From contig RWJK01000504.1 in the NCBI GenBank assembly GCA_004335835.1, positions 28,071 through 92,070 on the forward strand: 64,000 bases of DNA, given 5' to 3'. This DNA is from Scenedesmus sp. ARA3. Taxonomy: Eukaryota > Chlorophyta > Chlorophyceae > Sphaeropleales > Scenedesmaceae. Below, piece after piece: positions 12,901 through 23,613 of the stretch. The notes below the pieces were generated by a model. That model worked only from the letters and a program-made list of their open reading frames with translations, ran no database searches and was not told where the DNA came from. The stretch's first letter is position 1. Each line of letters begins with the position of its first letter. The translations under genes were made by a program, and so were the position numbers.

Positions 12901-14602
12901 CCCCTATCTGCTGCTGCTGCCGCTGCTGCTGCTGCTGCTGCTGCACTCTGCTGGCCAATTTGAGCCCCTGCATGCCACTCCCCACTGAGGTGTGGTGCAC
13001 TTTTGTGGCTGGCCATTAAACCTGAGTCAATCCCTGGGCCGCTAAGCCCTGGGCCCTGGTGTGAGGTGAAGCGGTGCAGGTGCTGCACATAGAGCCCTGC
13101 TGCCTGCAGGGCCCCCACCCAGGCCTTAGCGGTTTCCAGGCGGTCTGCTGACAGCCGCAGCAGCATCTCTCCCTCTGGATCAGCGATCTGCGCAGTTCAT
13201 GAGATGTGGGGTGAGGTGAATACAGCAGGCGATGTGACAAAGAGCAGGGGTCTGTGTGAGGATCAATTAGCATTTGCTGTCTCCAGGCGGTCTGCTGACA
13301 GCCGGAGCAGCATCTCGCCCTCTGGGTCAGCGATCTGTGGGTGTTTTGATAATACATTTGAGTTCAGCAGATTGTACACAGGGGCAGCCAGCGCAGGAAG
13401 CTCTGCAGGCAGACAGCACTGCGCTACACGGCTCATGCACAGACACTGGGAGGTGCCGGCCAAGCTGTCTGTCACATTATTACACACTGATCCAAACACA
13501 AGCTGGCATGCTGCTTCTCTGGTGCAAGCAGCGATGCTTTCAAACATGGCTACCTGGAAGATGAAGGGGCCTGTTGACTTGACTGGCAGCTCCACCTCGA
13601 CAGTGCAGTCCTGCAAAAGAGACGCAGCAGCGCATAAATGCAAATGAAATGCAATCCAGAGACGTGTTTGGCATACAAGAGCACTGTACATGGTCAGGCG
13701 TGCAGGCCAAAGCGGCAATGCACAGCACACTGTCAGCGTGCGTGTGTGAAGTCGCTGCCACACATGTGTAGGTATGACAGCCGTGTACGAGTGCAAAATG
13801 CTGCTGATGCTGCTGCGGCGGCGGCTGCTGCTGGCTGCACCTGCAGCTCCAGCACCCCTCTGGGGTCATAGCCCACATCCCTCTCGCTGTTGTAGTACTT
13901 CAGCAGCGTTCCTGCAAGCAGCGCAGGCAAACACAGCGGGACAAAGTGAGATGGGACACGCAGCGCAGCACTAGCGTTGCATGTTGTTGGTCACAGGTGC
14001 CGACTTATACTACCGTTGCATGTGCATACAACAGACCGAGGTGTGCAGGCTAGCGTGCTGGGCATGGCAAGAGGCGCAGCAGGTGCCTCAGGTGGGGTGC
14101 ACCGCCACCCACCACAGCAGTGCCGCAGCTCCAGCCAGCGCACAACAGCGTGTATATGCTGCAGGACGCCACTGCATGATTACTCAGATACTACTGCATT
14201 GTCATTCTGATCTTTCTCACCGCTGAGCACGAAGTATCTCAGCTCCCAGTCCTGCGAGAAGATGCCCTGCTGCCCCGCATCTGGGTTCCACTTGCTCAGG
14301 TGGCCGCGCAGGTCTGCCCCGCCACGCTGAGCCAGGCGCAGCTGCAAAAGCACATAAATGGCAGTACAACGAGTCCAATAGTTGAACGAAGACACGAGAA
14401 AGGGCAGTGCAAGAAGCCCATGCATGGTGAGAACAAAATGGGTTTGCTGTACTGCTGTCATGGGCTGCGCTGCACACTGCCTTGCCAACTGCTGTGGTGC
14501 TGCCCCGTGCTGATCAGCAGGACTTACAGCTTCAATCAAGGCAGCATTCTCCTCCCTGAGCTCTAGCAGCTCGCGCTGCAACGCTGCTGAGTCGGTAGTC
14601 AT
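6955..14602 (-). CDS. DGAT1: PH-domain diacylglycerol O-acyltransferase type 1 (MBOAT)
   Basis: Transfers an acyl group from acyl-CoA to diacylglycerol to make triacylglycerol in the ER membrane. Thirteen exons: 14602-14528, 14341-14221, 13911-13841, 13610-13554, 13187-12502, 12239-11799, 11423-11228, 10730-10572, 9995-9528, 9003-8806, 8311-8249, 7893-7732, 7215-6955. Phases close to 985 residues. A coiled N-terminus is followed by a PH domain (about 36-125: GHLSKWNPD, YFVLSG, TLLKYYNSE, WVGALQAAG), then about 340 residues of poly-Ala/Gln linker, then the MBOAT region from about 484. FYKEWWN (822-828; FYxDWWN with Asp to Glu), YWRLWNIPVHK and the active-site His877 in AVMHELAVAVP are intact. 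Plant DGAT1 is usually near 500 residues; the extra length is the PH domain and linker. N-terminal PH domains are known in green-algal DGAT1. Many of its introns hold duplicated exon ends. Confidence 0.93.
7606..7775. repeat. 44-bp duplication of a DGAT1 exon 12 end plus donor
   Basis: CACCTGGAAGAGCATGCCCC and the following bases (44 bp in all) are identical at 7606 and 7729, a 123-bp period. The used donor is at 7731; the copy at 7606 lies in the next intron and keeps a CAG|GTGGG junction. Confidence 0.92.
8036..8060 (-). repeat. Decayed copy of the start of DGAT1 exon 12
   Basis: On the minus strand, CTGCAG|TGGATGCGGCGCAGCAGC resembles the used exon start at 7893 (TGGATGCTGCGCAGCGTG) and has a perfect acceptor. 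The reading frame soon diverges from the family sequence, so it is judged a partial, decayed exon copy. Confidence 0.65.
8513..8925. repeat. Triplicated DGAT1 exon 10 end with splice donor
   Basis: CTTGTAGAAGAGCC begins at 8515, 8661 and 8806, periods of 146 and 145 bp. Each copy covers the peptide around LNILGELLMFGDRLFYK and its donor. The 8806 copy joins the complete exon (8806-9003); the other two are truncated copies in the following intron. Flanking intron bases (TAAACCCTGCAATCCCGTGAACCC) are duplicated too. Confidence 0.93.
8970..9250. repeat. Duplicated start of DGAT1 exon 10, two extra copies
   Basis: GCTGCTCTGCATCAGCGGCAGCAGGAA at about 8969 recurs at about 9089 (120 bp) with the same CACCTGCAG acceptor. 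A third, more diverged copy near 9190-9245 encodes a peptide resembling FLLPLMQSSLMPLHETNL. Confidence 0.85.
10306..10615. repeat. Duplicated DGAT1 exon 8 end
   Basis: ACTCACCTTGTTGCACAGCA and the next 20-odd bases occur at about 10303 and 10568, a 265-bp period. The 10572-10730 exon is the complete one; the 10306 copy is an intronic exon end with a donor. Confidence 0.88.
10968..11345. repeat. Duplicated DGAT1 exon 7 (first MBOAT membrane segment)
   Basis: 10973-11086 and 11228-11341 encode nearly the same 38 residues (SPDDAITWAAVLGCMGFYLA and onward to the donor), about 255 bp apart. Hand comparison of 38 codons gives nine synonymous and four amino-acid-changing differences. Each copy ends at its own good donor (GTGAGC and GTAAGG). 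The 11228 copy belongs to the complete exon that phases correctly. Confidence 0.9.
11345..11850. repeat. Further DGAT1 exon-edge duplications (exons 6 and 7)
   Basis: GCCTGCATGGAGGC(C/T)GGATCAACC through ATGATCAGCCT is present at about 11353 and 11508, a 155-bp period (start of exon 7 with acceptor). ACCTGATGTTGGTGGCCAGCAGC is present at about 11664 and 11796 (end of exon 6 with donor). Confidence 0.9.
13130..13342. repeat. Duplicated PH-domain exon start in DGAT1
   Basis: CCAGGCGGTCTGCTGACAGCC through CAGCGATCTG is present at about 13136 and 13284, a period of about 148 bp. Both copies have an acceptor and encode ADPEGEMLLRLSADRLETA. Only the 13187 copy continues into the long downstream exon. 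Confidence 0.9.
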
Positions 14603-14716
14603 GTTGAGCTTGTGCTGCTGCTCTGTGCCGTGAGAGCAAGGCTCGCAACCACCCGGCGCGCTCGAAGCAAGCTACACAAGGACAAGCTCGGTGAGGTGAG
14701 CCATCTTTACAGCACA
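14603..14716. promoter_or_regulatory. Short bidirectional promoter interval
   Basis: Only 114 bp separate the DGAT1 start codon (minus) from the start codon of the 97-residue gene (plus). Both 5' UTRs and any core promoters must fit here or overlap transcribed sequence. No TATA box was recognised. Confidence 0.5.
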
Positions 14717-15123
14717 ATGAGCGTTAGCGGTGGAGCTTCACGAACACGGATCAAGCAAGGGGACACGCAACTCCAAACGCTTGCCGTGGGTGAACTTTTT
14801 GGGCTGGACGTGTCGGAATTGCAGCACCGAACTCATGCCGAGCAACTTGTGCTAGCCAAGGTAAGTGACTCGGACAACCGCTGCGTGTCCGGAGGAGTGA
14901 TCACGGAGTCACTTGAAGGTCACTTGTGCACTAACAGGAACGAACGTTGACTTGCGATGCTTGAACCGCACAGAAAGAGCTTATGCTGGTCAAAACAGGA
15001 CACAAAGATGCAAGCGCGCCTGCAATGCACCTGCTTACTCAGCAAACTGTCTGCAGCAAGCAGCAGTACAAGTACACTTGCAGCCAGCCTGAAGGCAAAT
15101 GCCAAAAGTCACACACACAGTGA
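14717..15123 (+). CDS. Small 97-residue protein, unknown function
   Basis: Two exons, 14717-14860 and 14974-15123, join in phase 0 with a perfect GTAAGT donor and a CACAG acceptor. The product starts MSVSGGASRTRIKQGD, has an amphipathic middle (LGLDVSEL-like region near 28-36 and a Glu/Leu stretch), and ends in a Lys/Gln-rich tail with three Cys (CSKQQYKYTCSQPEGKC). There is no signal peptide or membrane segment. It is head to head with DGAT1, so the two may share regulation. No family was recognised. The model rests on clean splice sites and phase, so the gene is likely but its identity is open. Confidence 0.55.
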
Positions 15124-15373
15124 TCGCTGCATTCAGCAACGCAGGGCAATGCGCAACCAAGAAAGACACAATCTTGATGATGTTCCTTTGCTGGTATATG
15201 ACCACCTGGCAAGCACCACACAGCTGAGGATACTTCCATGCTTTCATGCTATATGCAAACTCTCTGTGAACAGCACTGAAGCGCCAATTCGGCCAAACGT
15301 AATCACTGGGTCAGCATCATCAACACATCAATAGGCTGGTAGAAGGTGCTGCTGCCATACAACATAGCCAACA

Positions 15374-17352
15374 TCAATAGTAAGGGTCTGAATCATCCTC
15401 ATAGTGCTGCTCTGCTGCCGTATGCCCCCCATGTGCAGTTGGCTGCATAGTGTCCAAAAATGTTGTGTATGTCGCTTCCAGCATCTGCTGCACTTGCACT
15501 GGCAAATGCTGCAGCGCAATCACTGGGATTGGCAGGAGCCCTGTGCTCTTATCCAGGTCACACGCGAGCATGGTAGCATGCCAGTGCTGCTGCTGGCTAT
15601 CCTCATCCCCACTCTCCCCAGCAAAATCAAAATGACCAGGCCCGCAGTGCTGCTCCTGCCACGCCATGTCAACCTTGTCTGGCTCAAACTGCATGGCAGT
15701 AACATCCCGCACGCTCGGCACCAGCTGCTGCTGATCCACAGGCGTGGTTGCACCCCACACCTTGCAGCCCTTGTGGTCATTCCAGGCACAATGAGGCCAC
15801 AGCTTGCCTGCGGCTGTGCAGTGCAGGAACATCAGCTCCCCATGCAATCCTCGCTGCATCATGCCCGCATGCACAAACATACCGGCCTCAACTGGCCGCG
15901 ACAGTGCCTGCAAGGGGTAGTGCGGCACATCAGTAACATACTGCTCCTTTCCTGCAAGCTGAAACGCAATCAGGTAGGTGTCTTTGTCTCCCCAGATGCT
16001 CCTGCCAACCACCCCAGCCTCCCTAACACCTGGCACTCCACTGCTTGAGTGTGTGTTAAGCAGCCACAGCCACTCTAACACGTCATAGTGCTGAACCCTG
16101 TCCAGCAGCAGCTGCCCTGCCTCCGAAGCCCTGAATTCAGGGTTTACTTCCCAGGGCACGTCTAAACCCAGCAGGCTGTACAGCCCTGGCTGCATCCACT
16201 GGTTTGTCCAGAAGTCCAGCCACAGCAAGTTGCCAAAAGTGGTGAATTCTGCTGATTCGAAGAGGTATGTAGGGTCTGCAAGCGGCGTGTTGTCGCTGTC
16301 AAGCAGCAGCACCTGCAGCAGAATGTATCAAAATGGTAGCAGCGGACGCATGGGTAAGTGTGTATGCATGGAGGCATGGGCGTGTCCGGTGTGCTTGAAG
16401 GACAGTACACCTAGCATTGTCAACACTACGGTTAAACTGGCGAACATTGACTTGCACAGCAGTGGCACCCTTATGATATGCTGTTGATGGTGACCATCAT
16501 ATCTTGCACTGCAGCAGCAGCTGTCAATTGCCTCACCTGGTCAAATGTTGTTACGAATGCCAGCGCATGCACTTTTGTTTTGAAGCCCGTCAGGTGCACA
16601 GTGGGCAGGTGAGGCTCCAGATCCATTTCTGCTGCTGCCTCTGAGCCATCCATGATTGCCAGTTGCATATTTGTTTTGGCAGCATGGGCCGTCATGAGCT
16701 CTGCTGTTTCCACGTCATACTCTGATGGCCCATAGTAGATGAGCTCTGCCGGCAAGCTGCAGTTGATGGTTGGGTGGCGCAGAAGCTGCAGGAGAATGTA
16801 CGCATTCAGGAACTGGTGCCTGCCACCAGCCACAATGAGTATGCCGCGTGATGCCGCATCCTGCTGCGTGTCTGCTGCTCCGCTTGTACTTGTGCTGCTG
16901 CGCTTGGCTGACCTGGCTTTCAGTGCCTCCCAGCGCCTTGCTGCTGCTCCGTGCATGAGCGACTCGCGCAGTGCTGCTGCATCCTGCAGCAACGAGACTG
17001 CTGCATCTGCTGTGAATGTGCCGGCTGCAATGCTGCTGAGCACGCTCAGCATTTGCTGCTGTGTGCGCAACTGTTCATGCAGGCGCCTTGTTGCAGCTGC
17101 AGCTGCAGCTTCTCTGGCTGCTTCCAGGGATTCTGAGTCGTCATAGTAGCCTTCTAGCTGCTTTTCGCTGCATACAGCCCCCTCTTCATAGTCTTGCAGG
17201 CTGCAGGAGTTGCTGTCTATTGTTGCTGTTGCTGGCAATGGTGGTTGCTGCTGATCAGCTGCTGCCACTTCAAGCCGACAAAGAAGAATAAAAAGGCATA
17301 TGGTAGCAAACAGCAGGCCGTCAAGGTATCGGCTGTGACGAAGGCAAGCCAT
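15374..17352 (-). CDS. MNN1-like alpha-mannosyltransferase (GT71 type)
   Basis: Two exons, 17352-16537 and 16312-15374, join in phase 0 to give 584 residues. An N-terminal hydrophobic segment (YLDGLLFATICLFILLCRL, about 8-26) is a signal anchor, as in type II Golgi glycosyltransferases. A Gln/Ala-rich stem follows, then the catalytic region: GILIVAGGRHQFLNAYI, YYGPSEYD, the intron, then LLLDSDN with a DxD metal/nucleotide-sugar motif at Asp277 and Asp279, followed by PTYLFES and a Trp-rich segment. These are hallmarks of the fungal MNN1 mannosyltransferase family, which adds mannose from GDP-mannose to Golgi glycans. Donor and acceptor sugar are inferred only. The C-terminus is acidic and Tyr-rich. 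Confidence 0.85.
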
Positions 17353-19606
17353 TTCAGCACCTGGCTGACTGCTGGAGCATTTGATGTTGTATCAGCAGCA
17401 AGTTGCTATTGCTCGTACAGTGCAAGCTTAGATTAGCAGTGAACATACACACTTTCAGCCGCTTGTAAGGCTCTTCTTGCTCAGTGTCACTGGTATGGTA
17501 AAATCGAGTACAGTGTGCCGTTGCAGCCGGGTTGAAGTCTGATCAAACAAGTTCTTAATGACAGTGTAAATCAAGCATACGTGAATAGATGACGTGCGCT
17601 CAAGCACGTGGGCAGCATTACATTGATCAGTGGCACTGCAGACAGTGGTGCAGCACAGCAAATGCGCTCAAAGGCATGCAGGTGCAGGACCTTGCAGCGT
17701 ACCAAGCATGCAATCGCAGCTTACTGTTGTTTTCGTAGTTCCTTTAGCTATGTTTTCTGGTATGCTGGACCAGCTCTCTGTGCTGCATGGTTGCCAGCAA
17801 TGCTGATGTGGCAGCTGTCATTCCGTTGGCACAGCCGCGCCTGTTGGGCTTCTGGCCATGTCAGAACTGGGTCCCAGATCGCTGCATTATACAACTATGC
17901 GCTGTGGTTGGCACGAAGTCAGATAATTCTTTCGCCTTTTACTAGAGAATTCTGCGTGTCATCCACTCCAAGGCGCTTCAACATCTATCTTTGTAGGCCT
18001 TTCTAGGCCATATACATTAAGGAATCTTGCACGGCGCTGCCGGCCATGGTCAGCGTCTGCGGACCTGTGTCTGCGTGATCTGTGAATGCTTGCATGGGAA
18101 TGTGCACCTCTACATGCTTCATGTTGATGTACACCCCTGCATGACGCTGCAATGCAGTGTCAGTCAACCTGAAATTGTTGCGTCAAGGTGGCCTGGCATG
18201 CAGCACAATGACTTGCGCGTACTGCAAACGAGATTGCAACAGCAATCCATCACCAATCTGAAGCATATGTGGCATGCACAGCAGGCTTATCTGCATCCAT
18301 TCTCAAGCATGTAGCTGCTGCTGCGAACCACCTCCGGTTTCTGCGGACTTTAGGGGTCTCTTGCAATCACGTTGCTGGCAGCCTGCAATACATAGTCACA
18401 AACAAACAAGCTGTACAGACACGCTGAACACACGCTGCACAAAACATGCTTCACAAGCATACATCAGAACGTGCTGCACTGCGGCACTGAGTGGCACTGC
18501 GCGACTGCGCCTTTGCATATGAGAGGACTGCGCGACTGCGCCTTTGCATATGAGAGGACTCCAGACACTGCATTGGGTGTGACAGTCCTGCCATCTTAGC
18601 TCTGCCTGTCGGGGCATTCGCACAGCTGATGAGTTTGCTGCTATGCAACTGCTGCTTGTGCCGCGCAAGACTGAACCACCGCTGTGACAGCCAGGTGATG
18701 GCATGTCAAACATGTGGCAGCGTTATGATGATGGCACCTTGCTGTGTGGCAGTGTGTGGACTTCATCCAGCGGCTGGCGTACGGGTTTTGCTGGGCTGTC
18801 ACAAAAATAAAAAGAGAGTCCAGGGGAGTTGCACCTTCATGCTTACATGCCTGCCGTGTGCTTCAGGTGTTGCTGCTGCCAGCAGTGCTGCCTGGTTGCC
18901 GCTGCAGCTGCTTCTGCTGCTGTTGCTGCTTCAGTGCCGAAATGCAGAGATCGTCAAGCCCAACAACAAAAAGCTTGCTGTGCTGTGCCTACATGCTGGT
19001 GTGTGCGTGTGCAGTGTGATGCCTGTGAAACAATGAGTGCGAGAACGAAAACTCAACAGCCTGATGCAGTTGACAGTGCGCTCCTGAAACGTACTACTGT
19101 CATGCTCCTGTGCTGCATGCCCCCTGCTGTGCTGAGCGTAATACACGGCACTGTATTTACGTAATGCAGTGCATCACCTCAGTCTCTGCGGCTGTGGAGG
19201 TGACAGCATGGGTACCAGCTGCACCAGCTGCTGCAGGTACAGCTGCCTCACGCATGCAGCTGCCTGCGTCAACAGTGTGTAGTTTGAGAGCATTATATTG
19301 CCAACATCCATATGTATTGTATACACGTGCGTAGTGAACCCCTTGGCAGCAAGCAGCATCATATGCCAGGGGGCAACAGAGCAGCAGCAGGCAAGACGCC
19401 ACAGCACTGAGTAAAACAGTACTAGAGCGTATCATCAAACGATCAAAAGCCGGAGCAGGGGAGTGTAGCTTTGAACGCGGAAGCAAGGCACCCGAGTATG
19501 TAGCGAGGGTCTAGGGCTCAGCAGCCAAAGACAGAACTCCAAAGCGCGCAGCAGCGTCGGTCTCGGCCTCTCAGTTTGTCAGGCCACTGACAAGGAAAAA
19601 GCCACC
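17353..19606. other. Divergent intergenic region, no gene recognised
   Basis: About 2.25 kb between the mannosyltransferase start (minus) and RPS16 start (plus); it should hold both promoters. The only clear structure is the 32-bp tandem repeat near 18495. Open frames are short, Cys- and Leu-rich shadows of CTG tracts. Confidence 0.5.
18495..18560. repeat. 32-bp tandem duplication
   Basis: ACTGCGCGACTGCGCCTTTG followed by CATATGAGAGG is present twice back to back, starting at about 18497 and 18529, with no mismatches seen. Confidence 0.9.
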
Positions 19607-22600
19607 ATGGCGGCCCCTCTTCAGGTGGGTGCTGCTGGCCGGCTTTAGAGAAGCTTTGCGCGATATTCGGTGCTAACTCTGCCTGCTCTTTCCCTTTCGT
19701 GCCTACAGTCAGTGCAGACCTTTGGTCGCAAGGTGAGAAAACATATTGTAGCGCTGCCGGGCTCATGCAGCAGTGTGTTCTGACTAGTGCTCGGCCCACC
19801 ATCGAGCCACTGCTCACAGCGCGTGTTTGGTGCTGCAGAAGACAGCAGTGGCTGTGGCCTACGCCAAGCCTGGCAAGGGTCTTGTGAAGCTCAATGGTGA
19901 GCAGCCGATCGGGTAGTACAGTGGGGTGGTCAACAGCAGCAAGCAGCAGCCAGCCACTCTCAGCAGTGGTTGCACACGGCAGGGCCGGCCAGACGACGCG
20001 CACAACACAGATTATTCGCAGACGGATCAGGGTCCGCAAGCAGGCGGGCAAGCAGCAGCAGGAGGCAGGCACAGCAGGGAAGGCAGCACCAGCAGCAGCA
20101 GTGCTGTGTGAAAGCAGGCTGCTGCAAAACACGCTACAGATGCAGACGCTGGAGGCTGGGTAGCGTACAAAGCAGCTGTGCGGGCAAAGCGGCTGCGCTG
20201 GCCTGTGCTTCTGGAGCACGGCAGTAGCCCAGTCAGCTTTGACGCGCAACTTGTCAGAGCTGCAACATCTGCAGCAGCAGCAGTAGCAACTGCGCTTGCT
20301 GCAACAGACATCAAGCACTAGCCTGTATATGCAAAGTGCATAACAGCAGCACCAGCAGCAGCATGGACAGCTGCAGCCGCGGAAAGGTTGACAGCAGCAA
20401 CCGTCGCAAGTTGGAGCAGCTGCCTGGGGGGACCCAGCTCCAGCAATCAGGCAACTCCCACAGACAGCCTGCTACAGCCTACATGGCGGTCGCTGTGTGC
20501 ACACCTGCAGCTACCTGATAGCCCTTTGTAGCTGCCGCATCAGCAGCGTCAAGTTTGACAGCAGGATGGCGTGCCCCTGCAGCAGCAGCAGCAGCAGCAG
20601 CAGCATCAACATGCTGCGTTTTGCACAGCTGCAATTCTGCACACGTCCAAATCCTACTCAATCTATTTTACACTCTGCCTGAAGCATGCTTGTCATTTGC
20701 ACGTCACTAACAGGTATCCCCCTTGAGCTGATCAAGCCCGAGGCCCTGGGCCACAAGGTGTTCGAGCCCCTGCTGCTGCTGGGCAAGCAGCGCTGGGGTT
20801 TCCTGGACATCAGGCTGCGCGTGAAGGGTGGCGGTCACGTCAGCCAGATCTACGGTGAGGCTCTTTTGATGCTTGTTTTCAGTTGCTTGAAAGTCAAACA
20901 CTGGTAGCAAAGGTTGCTGTATGGTGCGGGCTGCTGCTGCAGTTTGCTCATGTTGATGCCAGTTGTGTGTTGTCGTGTACGGGGGTGTTTGGAAGTGGCT
21001 CTGCCAGTGTCGAGAGGGTTTGTCAGCAACAAGTCAGGGTTTCGCGCGCTCGCGGGAGGGGAGGGAGATCAGGCCAATAGCTGTGCAGCAGCAGCAGCAG
21101 CGGCGGCGGCAGTGCCAACAGAAGCCATGTGCCGGGTTGCCCGGTGTCAAGCGCTGGTTCCCGGTGCTGGCGTGACACAGCTGTACCACCGTTGCGAACA
21201 GCAGCAGCAGCAGCAGCATCAGCATCAAGTGCCGGTGGCGCGCTGGCTGCCGGCTGCATGGGCGCTCTGGCACGGTTGCTGGCCTTGGCTGTGCAACTCA
21301 CAGCAGCAGCAACAGCAGCAGTGATGACAGTTGCAGCTGCAGATGCTGCCCACATACCACTGCTGGAAGCGCGGCACGCTGGGATTGTCTCTGCGCCGGC
21401 CACAGCACAGCAGGAAAGCAGGCAGGACACCAGTGGCGGCCAGTGTTAGCAGCAGCTGGCAGCAGACGCGCTGCAGTGCGCACACATGGCGGAAACCATG
21501 GTGATCGACTTGCACAAGAAGCAGCGCCTGACAGCCAGCCAGTATCAGTACTGCAGTTGGGGGGTGGGGTTTGCTGAGTGCAGGCGCATGCGCAGCAGCA
21601 GGAGCGGCAGGGCACCAGCACCTGCTGTTGGCAGCGGTGGGGACAGCAGTAGCAGGCAATCGACAGCTCATCAGCAGCTGCTCATGGCAGGGAAAGGGGT
21701 TGCTGCATGGTGATGTGTATGGTGGTGGTTAGGTGCAGGGGCTTGGTGTGGCGCTGTGTGTGTTGCGTGGCACGTGGAAGTTGGCTGCTCGCTGGAGGCG
21801 CTTGTCAGCTTGCAGAGCAGTCGTGGGGCCGTATTCTTGCTGAGGCTGATCCTCTGTTGTCTTGATGGCTTATGCTTCACCCTGCGACTCTTTCTGGCTT
21901 TCTATTGTGTGGTACGCCATCAGCAAGGTCAAGTTGGATCCGGTGCTGCTCAACAGAGCGACGCAACCTCATAGTTACCTCTGTTCCCGACCCTCTTGTT
22001 CTGCTGCCACTGTATATATCTGCTGCAAACTGTTTATCATTCATGCTGCAGCGCTGCGCCAGGCCAGCAGCAGGCCATCGGCAGCATACTTTCCTGCACC
22101 ACAGCATTACATAATAACACATCTTCCCAAATTTCAGTGGAAGAATGGTCCTTGACTTGGTTATGTTGCCGCTGCGCTTTCTCCGCTGCAGCGCTGCGCC
22201 AGGCCATCAGCAAGGCCATCATCGCGTACTACCAGAAGTACGTGGACGAGCAGAGCAAGGTGCAGATCAAGGAGACGCTGCTGCAGTACGACCGCACACT
22301 GCTGGTGGCAGACCCCCGCCGCTGCGAGCCCAAGAAGTGAGTCACCGCTGCTTTTGCACCTTTTTGTTTTTATGGCTTGTTGGTTGATTGTGGCATGCTG
22401 TATCAGTGCGAACGCACACTGCTGGTGGCCGTGGCAGACCCCCGCCGCTGGGAGCATAAGAAGTTAGTCGCTGCTTGATGCTCGTCGGTTGGGTCTGGGT
22501 TGGGTGTGGTGTGTTGCTGTAGTGCCGTGCACATGCAGCACTGGTTTTGGGCCATTACGCTGCCTGATGCTAGGCCAGTTCCTGCAGGGTGGGTCGTGTT

Positions 22601-22726
22601 GACCTCATGCTTGTCATTGCTTGCACTGACACTGCGGTCTTGGCTGCTGCCGCTGCTGCCTCCCTTGCTGCTTGCAGGTTCGGTGGTCGTGGTGCCCGCG
22701 CAAGGTTCCAGAAGTCTTACCGTTAA
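19607..22726 (+). CDS. RPS16: 40S ribosomal protein S16 (uS9)
   Basis: Small-subunit protein whose C-terminal Arg tail reaches the decoding centre. Six exons: 19607-19624, 19710-19733, 19839-19896, 20714-20854, 22192-22336, 22678-22726. Phases close to 144 residues, the normal family length. The start has an ideal context (GCCACCATGG). Recognisable segments are [90 protein letters not shown] and the invariant ending ARFQKSYR. The first three exons are tiny. A TGTAA element lies 222 bp after the stop. Partial copies of exon 5 sit in both flanking introns. Confidence 0.97.
22040..22470. repeat. Partial copies of RPS16 exon 5 in flanking introns
   Basis: The exon 5 start (GCTGCAGCGCTGCGCCAGGCC, about 22186) is echoed at about 22047. 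The exon 5 end (CACACTGCTGGTGGC, GACCCCCGCCGCTG) at about 22296-22325 is echoed at about 22414-22452 with a GTGGCC insertion and AAGAAGTTAGTC in place of AAGAAGTGAGTC, so the copied donor is damaged. Confidence 0.85.
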
Positions 22727-23613
22727 GCTGTGCAGCTTTTCAGCTGGATTGGCGCATGCTGCTGCTGCTTCTGCAAGGCAGCCAGCAGTCGGTGACAGGT
22801 TAACGCTGCTGCTGCTGCAGCTGCTGATCTTGCCACTGCAGTCCGTCAGTGCTCAGCCACCCACCATGTTTGTTAGACAAGTACAAGGGCGCAGCAGCAG
22901 CTGCGCAATGGGTGCTGGCGTTGCACTGGGCTGTTGCTGCTGATTCATGTAACTCGACCTGAGATGTGGACAGGCGTTCTTCTGTGCGACGTGGTGCTCG
23001 CATTTGCCGGCCTGACAGCAGCAGCCAGCTGTAGTTGTAAAGATGGACAGTCTAGCATGAAAATAGAAAAGTTGTCTTGCAGTGTGCAAAACGGACGGAG
23101 CACATCACAGATTTGTGTGTGTCAATGTGTCTGCTAGCCTCTACCAACTCGTTCACGCTGGCAGCGCTGGTGAACCTGCACTATCAAACCAAGGTGCTGA
23201 CCCCTGTTGAGTCAGACCTGACCTGCAAAGCTTGTAGTATCTCTGTGTTGTTACTTTGAAGCAGTCTCAGTGCGGCACATGGCGCGCAGCCACTCTCTGC
23301 TGCATTGGCCACTGTAGCTCGCCTCATTGAACCTGTGCTGATGGTAGCGCGATGGCATGTGCCTGCCATTGCGAATTCGACCTTGATACTAACTCCACTC
23401 GGTCAAACTGACAGTAATAACATGTCATGTGTCACATGACACACTTTCGATTTAAAGGGGTTGATTGAGCTCAAGCACGGCACTTCTTGCTCATGGTGGT
23501 CCGCCACAGGCGGCCTACATTAAAAGTACTCTACCACGTTGCCGCCCCCACGCTGACCTGCTGCGCCCTCGGGTACTGTACTCGTCGCGATAGTACCACC
23601 ACCGCAGCACAGG
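22727..23613. other. RPS16 3' region and upstream region of next gene
   Basis: About 0.9 kb holding the putative RPS16 3' UTR. No coding exon was recognised and frames are short. Confidence 0.5.
22948..22952 (+). terminator. Possible TGTAA polyadenylation signal for RPS16
   Basis: TGTAA, the usual green-algal polyadenylation motif, occurs 222 bp after the RPS16 stop codon. It is a five-base match, so chance occurrence is possible. Confidence 0.35.

Noticed and set aside
17353..19606. Several 60-135 residue frames in the intergenic region
   Set aside because: Cys/Leu-rich compositions and overlapping frames on both strands indicate non-coding CTG-rich DNA.
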